This document shows, piece by piece, positions 33,376-40,815 of a DNA stretch of 64,000 nucleotides. The notes below the pieces were generated by a model. It made no database searches. It worked only from the letters and a program-made list of their open reading frames with translations, and was not told the origin of the DNA. The stretch spans positions 1 to 64,000 of the forward strand of contig MNTT01000015.1 of the NCBI GenBank assembly GCA_001917135.1. Direction: 5' to 3'. Position 1 is the first letter of the stretch. Every line of letters begins with the position of its first letter. The translations under genes were made by a program, and so were the position numbers. This DNA comes from Acetobacter sp. 46_36 (lineage in GTDB: Bacteria; Pseudomonadota; Alphaproteobacteria; RF32; CAG-239).

Positions 33376-35130
33376 ATGGATAACGCCGCGCAGAAATCAT
33401 ACCTTTTTTTGCCATCCGGCTTTTACGGACGCATCTGGCTAAAGCTCTGGATTGCAACGTTACTTGTATTTTTGCCTTTTTTGTTCAATTTTCTCTGGGG
33501 TAATCACGACTGGGAATGGATACGCAAAGGTACGCCGTTGTTTAGCGGCGTATTTGAAGGGAGGTTTTCACAATTTATTCTTCAAAACTTCCTCTTTGAA
33601 GGGCGAATTCTTCCTGTCTTCAGCATAGCAGCAGCCTTTGCTTTCTATTCCGGCGCGGCAGTGCTGTTGTTTCGGCTTTGGAACTTGCCGCCCCAAAAGT
33701 GCATATATCTTCTGCCGGGGCTGTGCTTGGCATCGTCTCCGTACGCCATATCCTGGCTCTATTTCGCCTTTATCACCTTAAGTTCGCTATCCTGGGTCCT
33801 CGTCATCGCCGCTGCGTTTTACAGCCTTGAAAATCTGCCCCGGACACATCATCCAAAACTCTCTTTTCTTGCCGCTGTTCTGTTGTTCGCTCTGGCTCTT
33901 GGCGGCTACCCTCCCGTCATCAACCTGATGGGCGTTGTCTTTTTCTCTCTGATTTTGCAATCCCTCTGTCTGCAAAGGCTTTCTGTCCCGACTCTTTTCC
34001 GTCATTTTATTCCGCACTGCATTGCCTTGTTTTTCGGTATCGCCATTTTTCTCTTTGCTCAATATTTGTTGAAAAAATACCATTTACAACATGATACATA
34101 CAACACCGCGGGTATCGGTTTCGCCGAGTTTCCGGACAAACTGCTGCTCTGCCTGCAGACTGCCGTCGGACAGTTCTTCAAAAGCGGCGGTTTTATTACC
34201 ACATCTTACAAATACATAGGCCTCTGCCTGTTTCTCCTTGCCATCTTTCGCCTCTGGCACCAACTCCCAAAACGCCCAGCAAACATCGCCCTGTTTTTTC
34301 TCTCTGTCGCCGGAATGCTTTTCGCCACCGTTGCCACACTGCTCGTTGCCCGGGACATTAACCAGGTGCTGTACCAGCCGCGTATCGACTTTTTCGGCCT
34401 CCCATTTATATATGCTTTCTCATCAGCAGTCTTGTTGGCATCGGACGACAGACTTATTCGCAACATAACCGCTTTTGCCCTGTCTGCCTTGATTGCCGGA
34501 AACATTAACACAACCGCAGCCGCCGCCAAAATATGGTCGCAGGGATTTAAAGCCGAAATGTCCTTCGCTGAACGCATCCTGACCCGGCTGGAAGATACCT
34601 CCAGCTTTTCCCCATATCGTAAATACGCATTTGTACAAGGCGGAACGCTGGATTTCCGCAGCCGTTTTCTTATTCCCGGCGACAGTATTACAGCCGCAGA
34701 CGGCTACACCGTAACCGCCCCCTACATACCATGGCATTTGCCGTCCAAAGCCTACCTTTTTTATTATCCGCATAATTTTGTAGCCGCCGATTTTGACGTA
34801 TACTGGAGCTATGTCGACCCGAATCAAATATCCCTTACCCCCGGATTAATCTCTTACCTGCAAGATAAAGCAGCCCCCTGGCCGGATGCCGCCGCCGTCT
34901 ACACATCTCCCCGGACTATTGTCCTGACCGTCAGCCAAGACGGCGAAAAACGCGCCCGCCTCTGGCTGCAAAAAGAGCTGTCGGCTGCCCCCGCCGCATC
35001 GTCTCAATCCCCGGCACCAGCTTTATCGACGCCCTCGGCACCTGCCTCAGCAGCATCTCCCCGGTTTCCGGTATCCGCGCCATCCCGGCATCCTGCCTCC
35101 GTTCCCAGCTTGAACTTCCGTTTCCCCTAA
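33376..35130 (+). CDS. GtrII-like membrane glycosyltransferase, paralogue 3
   Basis: 584 residues, about 10-12 transmembrane helices. FLWGNHDWEWIRKGTPLFSG, FEGRFSQFILQ, LALGGYPPVINLM, PRIDFFGLPF and WSQGFKAEM align it with paralogues 1 and 2. The last ~50 residues are Ala/Ser/Pro-rich (for example APALSTPSAPASAASPRF). It directly follows the GtrB-like gene. With it and the two upstream copies, one lipid-linked donor enzyme seems to serve several transferases. Confidence 0.72.
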   Translation: MDNAAQKSYLFLPSGFYGRIWLKLWIATLLVFLPFLFNFLWGNHDWEWIRKGTPLFSGVFEGRFSQFILQNFLFEGRILPVFSIAAAFAFYSGAAVLLFRLWNLPPQKCIYLLPGLCLASSPYAISWLYFAFITLSSLSWVLVIAAAFYSLENLPRTHHPKLSFLAAVLLFALALGGYPPVINLMGVVFFSLILQSLCLQRLSVPTLFRHFIPHCIALFFGIAIFLFAQYLLKKYHLQHDTYNTAGIGFAEFPDKLLLCLQTAVGQFFKSGGFITTSYKYIGLCLFLLAIFRLWHQLPKRPANIALFFLSVAGMLFATVATLLVARDINQVLYQPRIDFFGLPFIYAFSSAVLLASDDRLIRNITAFALSALIAGNINTTAAAAKIWSQGFKAEMSFAERILTRLEDTSSFSPYRKYAFVQGGTLDFRSRFLIPGDSITAADGYTVTAPYIPWHLPSKAYLFYYPHNFVAADFDVYWSYVDPNQISLTPGLISYLQDKAAPWPDAAAVYTSPRTIVLTVSQDGEKRARLWLQKELSAAPAASSQSPAPALSTPSAPASAASPRFPVSAPSRHPASVPSLNFRFP

Positions 35131-35218
35131 AGCTCGGAAATTATCCTCATATCCGAAAATTTGCTTGTCAAAACAATCCGTTTCTCCTACAATTCCGCCA
35201 TTAAGCAAAGGACAGAAG

Positions 35219-36988
35219 ATGAACGAAACAGAAGATTGCGACCTTTCTCTCGGCGGAAACGTCTGGAACGTCGCCCAAACCGATGAACATCGCACCGAGC
35301 AAATATGCCGGCGATTGGAAATTTCGTCATCAATGGCGAAACTCCTTATTCTGCGCGGAATTACGGAGGATAACGCGCCGCTTTTCCTCAATCCGAAATT
35401 ATCGACTTCCATGCCTGACCCCAGCGTCTTAAAAGATATGGATAAAGCCGCCGCCCGAATTGCCGAAGCAATAATCAATCATCAAAAAATCGGCATTATT
35501 GGCGACTACGATGTTGACGGGGCAACTTCCACATCCGTCCTGCGCCTGTTTTTGACCTACCTGGGAATTGAAACCGCCGTCCATATCCCCGAAAGGGAAG
35601 AAGGCTACGGCCCGAGTACGCTGGCTTTTCAGGAGTTTGCAGATTTTGGCGCCGACCTTGTCATAACCGTCGACTGCGGTACTTCTGCTTTTGAAGTTCT
35701 TGACACCGCTGCCGAAAAATTCGAAATTATCGTTCTGGATCACCACGAAGCCGAAACCCGCTTACCGAAGGTCTATGCCGTTGTCAATCCCAAACGCCTG
35801 GATGAAAACAACAACCATCCCGATTTGGCCTATATGGCAGCCGTCGGCGTCGTCTTTATGACCGTAGTAGCCATAAACCGGATTTTGCGCCAAAAAGGAT
35901 TTTACACCTCTGCCCTGCCCGAGCCTAACCTGATGCAGTGGCTGGATTTGGTGGCACTCGGCACCGTTTGCGATGTCGTCACGCTGTTGGGTATAAACCG
36001 CTCATTTGTAACACAGGGGCTCAAGATTATGTCTTCGCGCCAAAACCTCGGACTAAGAACACTTGCCGACGCCGCCAACATCAACGAAAAGCCGGACGCC
36101 TACCATCTGGGATTTGTGCTCGGTCCCCGTATCAATGCCGGCGGGCGTGTCGGCAAAGCAAGCATCGGCAGCCAGCTCCTCTGCTCCGTCAACCCGATGG
36201 AAGCCAAACAATTGGCCGACGAACTCAACGGTTTTAATCAGGAACGTAAAGACATTGAGGGTTTTGTTTTAGAGCAATCCATAGAAATGCTGGAAGGTAC
36301 GCCGCAAAGCTGGCCTATGGCTTTTGTTTACAACAAAGGCTGGCACCAGGGCGTCATCGGCATCGTCGCCGGCAAACTAAAGGAACGTTACAATCTGCCC
36401 GCTTTTGTCATGAGCATTGAAGACGACGAAATCAAAGGCTCCGCCCGGTCAATTCCCGGCGTAGATTTGGGTGCGTTGATTATCGCCGCCAAAGAAAAAG
36501 GCGTCCTGACCAAAGGCGGCGGGCACACGATGGCTGCCGGCTTTTCCCTGACCGAAGCGCAAATTCCCGCCTTTCGCACATTTGCCGGCGAATATATTGC
36601 CCGCAGCCTGAACAATACCCGGCCGCACCCCGTCATTAACATCGACCTGAGCCTTAGCCTCCCTGCCGCCAATGCCGGGTTATGCAGCGAGCTGGAACGG
36701 CTGAAGCCTTTCGGCACCGGCAACCCTGAACCTCTTCTCCTGCTGCGCGGCGTATATTTTCAACGCCCCTGCATCATCGGCGCCGGACATGTTAAATGCG
36801 AATTGGCAACCATATCCGGAGAAAAACTCCCTGCCATCGCTTTCCGTATTGCCGACAGCGAAATCGGCAAAGAAATATTAAGCCGCCGCCATGACTGCTA
36901 TGACGTCGTCGGCAATCTGCGTTTTAACCGCTGGAACAACTCTGTTTCGCTCCAGTTTATCCTGACGGATATTAAAAAGTCAAAATGA
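35219..36988 (+). CDS. recJ: Single-stranded-DNA-specific exonuclease RecJ
   Basis: 589 residues from the ATG at 35219 (AAAGGA six bases upstream); the longer frame begins at a TTG without a site. RecJ degrades single-stranded DNA 5' to 3' in recombination and mismatch repair. DHH-family motifs: IGDYDVDGATSTS, LVITVDCGTSA and IIVLDHHEAE; then DHHA1 with GGGHTMAAGFSL and a C-terminal OB part with KPFGTGNPEPLLLLRG. Eight bases separate it from the DUF502 gene. Confidence 0.95.
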   Translation: MNETEDCDLSLGGNVWNVAQTDEHRTEQICRRLEISSSMAKLLILRGITEDNAPLFLNPKLSTSMPDPSVLKDMDKAAARIAEAIINHQKIGIIGDYDVDGATSTSVLRLFLTYLGIETAVHIPEREEGYGPSTLAFQEFADFGADLVITVDCGTSAFEVLDTAAEKFEIIVLDHHEAETRLPKVYAVVNPKRLDENNNHPDLAYMAAVGVVFMTVVAINRILRQKGFYTSALPEPNLMQWLDLVALGTVCDVVTLLGINRSFVTQGLKIMSSRQNLGLRTLADAANINEKPDAYHLGFVLGPRINAGGRVGKASIGSQLLCSVNPMEAKQLADELNGFNQERKDIEGFVLEQSIEMLEGTPQSWPMAFVYNKGWHQGVIGIVAGKLKERYNLPAFVMSIEDDEIKGSARSIPGVDLGALIIAAKEKGVLTKGGGHTMAAGFSLTEAQIPAFRTFAGEYIARSLNNTRPHPVINIDLSLSLPAANAGLCSELERLKPFGTGNPEPLLLLRGVYFQRPCIIGAGHVKCELATISGEKLPAIAFRIADSEIGKEILSRRHDCYDVVGNLRFNRWNNSVSLQFILTDIKKSK

Positions 36989-36995
36989 GGTCAAA

Positions 36996-37706
36996 ATGAA
37001 AAAAGCCCAAATCAGAAAACTGCGCCAAACCGTTAAAAACCGGCAGAAGAAACCCGGGTTTTTCGGCTATGTCATTTCCAAACTGAAAACCTACCTGTTT
37101 ACGGGCATTCTGGTAACCATGCCCGTAACAATCACCTTTTACATGGCTTACGAATTGTTCGTCTGGATGGACAAATGGACGCGCTCGCTGATTCCGCCGC
37201 AGGTTGCCGCCCACGAGTTTGTCCCTTATATTCCCGGCATAGGCGTTGTAATGCTGATTGTTGTGCTCATTCTCATCGGTATGTTCACCACCGGTTTTAT
37301 CGGCAGGTTTTTCGTCCGTCTCGGCGACTTCATCGTCTCTAAAATGCCGCTTATTTCCAGCATTTATTCGCTGTTGAAACAACTGTTTGAAACGGTATTT
37401 TCGCAAAAATCAAAATCCTTTAAGGAGGCCGTCCTTCTGGAATACCCGCGCAAAGGCATCTGGATTATCGGCTTTCTGGCCGGCGAAACGACCGGCGAGC
37501 TGGCACATAAGCTGCACAGCCGGAAAATGCTCAGCATTTTCGTCCCCACAACGCCAAACCCGACTTCCGGTTTTCTCATAATCGTTCCGTCGGAAGATGT
37601 TATTAAATTAAAAATGAGCGTTGAAGACGCGCTTAAATACGTCGTTTCCTGCGGTATTGTCGTTCCTGAAGAAGAAAAAGAAAAACTGCCGCGCAAAAAC
37701 GGTTAA
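36996..37706 (+). CDS. DUF502 family inner-membrane protein
   Basis: 236 residues. Two transmembrane helices (about 32-52 and 84-108), the family markers LFTGILVTMPVTITFYMAY, GMFTTGFIGRFFVRLGD and the SIFVPTTPNPTSGFLIIVP motif. Function unknown. Basic N-terminus in the cytoplasm. It follows recJ in one operon, a pairing I cannot explain functionally. Confidence 0.9.
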   Translation: MKKAQIRKLRQTVKNRQKKPGFFGYVISKLKTYLFTGILVTMPVTITFYMAYELFVWMDKWTRSLIPPQVAAHEFVPYIPGIGVVMLIVVLILIGMFTTGFIGRFFVRLGDFIVSKMPLISSIYSLLKQLFETVFSQKSKSFKEAVLLEYPRKGIWIIGFLAGETTGELAHKLHSRKMLSIFVPTTPNPTSGFLIIVPSEDVIKLKMSVEDALKYVVSCGIVVPEEEKEKLPRKNG

Positions 37707-37749
37707 AATACGGCTCAAATTACACCATTCCCCGCAATCGCTCCGGCAA

Positions 37750-37768
37750 AAACGGTTGACAACCGTTT
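37750..37768. repeat. Perfect palindrome upstream of the metK promoter
   Basis: AAACGGTT-GAC-AACCGTTT: two 8-base arms around three bases, just upstream of the metK -35. Might be a regulator operator or the end of the recJ-DUF502 transcript; no T-run follows. Confidence 0.5.
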
Positions 37769-37775
37769 CCTGCGA

Positions 37776-37804
37776 TTGACAAAGACGACGCCGGAGAGTT
37801 TAAT
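37776..37804 (+). promoter_or_regulatory. Promoter of metK
   Basis: TTGACA (37776-37781), 17 bases, TTTAAT (37799-37804). Transcription would start a few bases before the stem-loop and SAM-II aptamer. Confidence 0.65.
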
Positions 37805-37812
37805 TATAAGCG

Positions 37813-37834
37813 AAAACAACAGCCTTGTTGTTTT
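37813..37834 (+). other. Leader hairpin 5' of the SAM-II aptamer
   Basis: 9-base stem AAAACAACA/TGTTGTTTT with a 4-base loop, ending directly at the aptamer. May stabilise the 5' end of the message. Confidence 0.5.
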
Positions 37835-37882
37835 GTGTGGATTTAACCGACTTGTCCGACACCTGATAGGACTAAAAAGGAG
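37833..37882 (+). promoter_or_regulatory. SAM-II riboswitch controlling metK
   Basis: The segment carries the conserved SAM-II core: GATTTAACCG in loop 1, an ACTTG, then TGATA and CTAAAAAGG. P1 pairs GTGT (37835-37838) with ACAC (37859-37862). The pseudoknot helix pairs GTCC (37854-37857) with GGAC (37869-37872). The 3' end CTAAAAAGGAG contains the Shine-Dalgarno of metK eight bases before the ATG, so SAM binding should hide the site and block translation. SAM-II is an alphaproteobacterial class, mostly known before metA, metX or metC. Confidence 0.9.
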
Positions 37883-37889
37883 AACTGTT

Positions 37890-38924
37890 ATGAACAAAAC
37901 CGCCGAATATGTGTCTCTCGGACACCCGGATAAAATTGCCGACTATATTTCAAGTGCACTGCTTGACGAATGTATAAAACAGGATTCCGGCATACGTTAC
38001 GCCGTAGAAGTTATGGTAAAAAACAATCATATAATCTTGGGCGGCGAAATATCGGGCAACATTAAACTGCACAACCTGCCGGACTGCGTCAGGCAGGCTT
38101 TACGTGACATCGGCTATGATGAAGAATACAGCCAGATATGGCAACAAAACGCAATTGATATCAACCGGATTGAAATCACCAACCTTATCAGCGCCCAATC
38201 CTGTGAGATAGGCAGAGGCGTGGAAGCCGATGGCTGGGGCGACCAGGGCGTTTTCGTCGGCTATGCCCAAAAAGGGGACGGGCTGATTAACCGCGAGCTT
38301 TATCTTGCCCGTAAGCTTAACTGCGCCCTGTATGAAAAAGCCCGGGTTTCCGACAATCTCGGACTGGACATCAAAACGCAGATAACTCTTAATACCGAGG
38401 GAAAAATCCTTACCGCCGTTACCGCCATTCCGATGCAAAAACCTGAAAGCCTGTCTGCATTCATCGCCGAAACGTTGGAACAAGTGCCTGAAAACCTTAT
38501 TGTCAACGGAACCGGAGCCTATACCTGCCATTCGTCAATTGCCGACTGCGGCATAACCGGACGCAAACTTGCCTGTGATTTTTATTCGGCAGCCTGCCCG
38601 ATAGGCGGCGGTTCGCCATGGACCAAAGACCCCAGCAAAGCGGACCTGACCCTCAATCTGTATGCCCGCAAGCTGGCCATACAATATCTTGAAGACAATG
38701 ACGAATGTTTTGTTTATCTGTCCTCCTGCATCGGTAAATCCCGTTTGCTAAGCGCTGTCGTCAAAACCCGGCGCAACGGCAATGAAAAAATTTTCGATAT
38801 TTGCCCGGATTGCAGCCCGCAGATTCTGATTAATGAATTACGGCTCAGACGTCCCATATACAAAAAGCTCTGCCGCCGCGGATTAATGTCTTATTTTGAC
38901 GGCAACGGAAACCCCGCTTTTTAA
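37890..38924 (+). CDS. metK: S-adenosylmethionine synthetase, short divergent form
   Basis: 344 residues from ATG 37890, which follows AAAAAGGAG; the longer open frame runs through the riboswitch. Makes SAM from methionine and ATP. Family signatures: VSLGHPDKIADYISSALLDE, WGDQGVFVGYA, CGITGRKLACDFY, GGGSPWTKDPSKADL. It is about 40 residues shorter than ordinary MetK and differs at normally fixed spots: VSLGHPDK for ESVSEGHPDK, GYAQKGDG after GDQG where ET is usual, GGGSPW for GGGAFSG. A product-sensing riboswitch precedes it, which supports SAM synthesis. Whether a standard MetK exists elsewhere cannot be seen. Confidence 0.87.
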   Translation: MNKTAEYVSLGHPDKIADYISSALLDECIKQDSGIRYAVEVMVKNNHIILGGEISGNIKLHNLPDCVRQALRDIGYDEEYSQIWQQNAIDINRIEITNLISAQSCEIGRGVEADGWGDQGVFVGYAQKGDGLINRELYLARKLNCALYEKARVSDNLGLDIKTQITLNTEGKILTAVTAIPMQKPESLSAFIAETLEQVPENLIVNGTGAYTCHSSIADCGITGRKLACDFYSAACPIGGGSPWTKDPSKADLTLNLYARKLAIQYLEDNDECFVYLSSCIGKSRLLSAVVKTRRNGNEKIFDICPDCSPQILINELRLRRPIYKKLCRRGLMSYFDGNGNPAF

Positions 38925-38935
38925 CCATATACAAA

Positions 38936-38970
38936 AAAGGAGCTGCACAAGGCAGCTCCTTTCTTTTTTA
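38936..38970 (+). terminator. Rho-independent terminator of metK
   Basis: 11-base stem (38936-38946 with 38952-38962), 5-base loop, then CTTTTTT. A-run on the other side allows it to serve the convergent SPFH gene too. Confidence 0.85.
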
Positions 38971-38979
38971 ACCAAGTTA

Positions 38980-40533
38980 CTACTTCTTTTTCCCTTTGTT
39001 GTCAGCTTCGGGCTTTTGAACACCGGCATTGGAAGATGCACCGGTAATCGGCTTATCTGCTGCATCATTTCCGGCATTGCAGATTTTGCCAAGAAGCTGC
39101 TGTCCAAGTTCGGTTCCGGCAAAGGCTTCAAGCATAGAGTTCATTGCTTGTCCTCCTTTGGCGGAAAACAGCTGCATAACGGAACTTACGCCCTCTTGCA
39201 CATTGCTTCCCGCATTGGCAATAATCTTAATGTCAGCGTTTCCGAGATTCTTTGCCTGTTCGATTCCGACAGCCTGTAACGCATCGACTTTCTTAATTTC
39301 AATAAGATAAGTCTGATACCCTTGATTGTTTCCAATCTCGTGAGCCAGCGTAATCTGCGGTGCAACTTCTGCCTGTCCGAGCTTTTCTTTTGCCAAAGCT
39401 TCTGCAGCACCTTTGGCTTCAATACCCAAAGCCTCGTTTTTAGCTTTGACCAAATCCGCCTCGGCATCTTTCGTCTTTTGGATAAAGGCAGCACCGGCAT
39501 CATGTTCGGCAACAAGCTTGTTTTGCTCAGCAACCAACACATCGGCTTCAGCTTCAATCCGCTGTTTTTCCTTGCCGGCTTCAGCGTCAATGACAACTTT
39601 CTTTTTATCAATTTCCGCCTGACGGGTAGTCCCGACTTCAACAACAAGCATTTCTTTTTCTTTGGTCAGCCTTTCCTGATCTTTCACTTCCTGTTTGGAT
39701 TTTTCGTCCGCAATGCCGACCGCTTGTTCGCGTTCAGCCCTGCGCTTGCCAACCTTTTCCTCTTTCTCTTCCTTTTTCAGGGCAATTTCCTGTTCGGATA
39801 AGATTTCGGCTTCTTCCGCCTCTTGTCTGTTTTTAGCCACTTCTTTGCGCGATTCCATGTCGATAAAAGATTTTTTCTTTTCCATGATATTGGAAATAAC
39901 CTTCTCTCCCATCTTGTCACGCACATCCATCAGCTCAATGCTCTTGACCGGCACGATACCCCATTCCTTAAGGTTGTCATTTACTTCTTTGGTAAATTCC
40001 TCCCCGTAAACGGAACGCTGGGTCATAATCTTTTCCAGCGTATCATTCGCCAAAATAGAACGCACGGCACTCTGTACAATACTCGTCAGATGTTCCTGCA
40101 AGGTGTCATTGTCTGAAATACGCGAAGCCGCCTGACGATAATCGGCGATGCGGAAAAACGCTGTAACATCTACTACAAACGGCAGTTTGTCTTTATCATA
40201 CGCTTCATACCCGTCCAAATCTACCGAAAAGTTATGCAGCGGCAAAATCTGTACCTCTACACCCCAAACCGGGACCCATGACGGAATTTGATAATAGACA
40301 TTTCCGGCCGTCTCGTCTGCCCGGGAAATTCCTCCGCCGGCATTGTTTCCAGCACCAGAATCTATCGGCTTGATACTGCCGTAGATTTCCGTTACCTTGC
40401 TGCGCCGGACGACATGAACTTCCGAAGGTTTGACAACTCTTCTCAGAGACAAAATCCATCTCACTAAAAGAACCAACACTACAACCACGATGGCAACGCC
40501 AATCCATGGAAGATAATTCATAACTTGTTCCAT
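38980..40533 (-). CDS. Flotillin-like SPFH-domain protein
   Basis: 517 residues. An N-terminal membrane helix (about 8-28, WIGVAIVVVVLVLLVRWIL), an SPFH/band-7 domain (about 30-220: VDVTAFFRIADYRQAASRIS, QSAVRSILANDTLEKIM) and a long Ala/Glu/Lys coiled coil (about 215-400) with the flotillin AE repeats, then a Gly/Ala tail. Flotillins form oligomeric membrane scaffolds. The domain boundary is interrupted by a polar segment (SIKPIDSGAGNN). Possible alternative start at Met5; neither has a strong site. No NfeD partner gene is adjacent, though NfeD often accompanies flotillins. Confidence 0.87.
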   Translation of the reverse strand: MEQVMNYLPWIGVAIVVVVLVLLVRWILSLRRVVKPSEVHVVRRSKVTEIYGSIKPIDSGAGNNAGGGISRADETAGNVYYQIPSWVPVWGVEVQILPLHNFSVDLDGYEAYDKDKLPFVVDVTAFFRIADYRQAASRISDNDTLQEHLTSIVQSAVRSILANDTLEKIMTQRSVYGEEFTKEVNDNLKEWGIVPVKSIELMDVRDKMGEKVISNIMEKKKSFIDMESRKEVAKNRQEAEEAEILSEQEIALKKEEKEEKVGKRRAEREQAVGIADEKSKQEVKDQERLTKEKEMLVVEVGTTRQAEIDKKKVVIDAEAGKEKQRIEAEADVLVAEQNKLVAEHDAGAAFIQKTKDAEADLVKAKNEALGIEAKGAAEALAKEKLGQAEVAPQITLAHEIGNNQGYQTYLIEIKKVDALQAVGIEQAKNLGNADIKIIANAGSNVQEGVSSVMQLFSAKGGQAMNSMLEAFAGTELGQQLLGKICNAGNDAADKPITGASSNAGVQKPEADNKGKKK

Positions 40534-40743
40534 AAAACCTAAAAATTTAAAGTAAATAAAAATAAAATTATCATTGTCCTATTACATGACTTTTTTATTT
40601 TTGTCAATAGGTTTGTCAAAAAATAAAATCTCTCGTTTTTTCGGAATTTTCCCCGAAACGGTTTCATTTTTTCCAACTGTTTTGCGGCAGCGGCCAAGTT
40701 TCTTAAAATTTTTAAAAAAATTGTATTTTTTCACCGCCCGTCT

Positions 40744-40775
40744 ATTGCTTCCGTCAAAACGCCTCCCTATATAAG
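40744..40775 (+). promoter_or_regulatory. Heat-shock (sigma-32) promoter of dnaK
   Basis: CCTATATAAG (40766-40775) fits the alphaproteobacterial RpoH -10 CYTATNTNNG at every fixed base. ATTG (40744-40747), 18 bases upstream, is one base off the CTTG -35 box. Located 41 bases before the dnaK ATG. Confidence 0.7.
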
Positions 40776-40815
40776 GTAACAGAAAGATTTCATAACGTAA
40801 AAAAGGATTTGAGAT

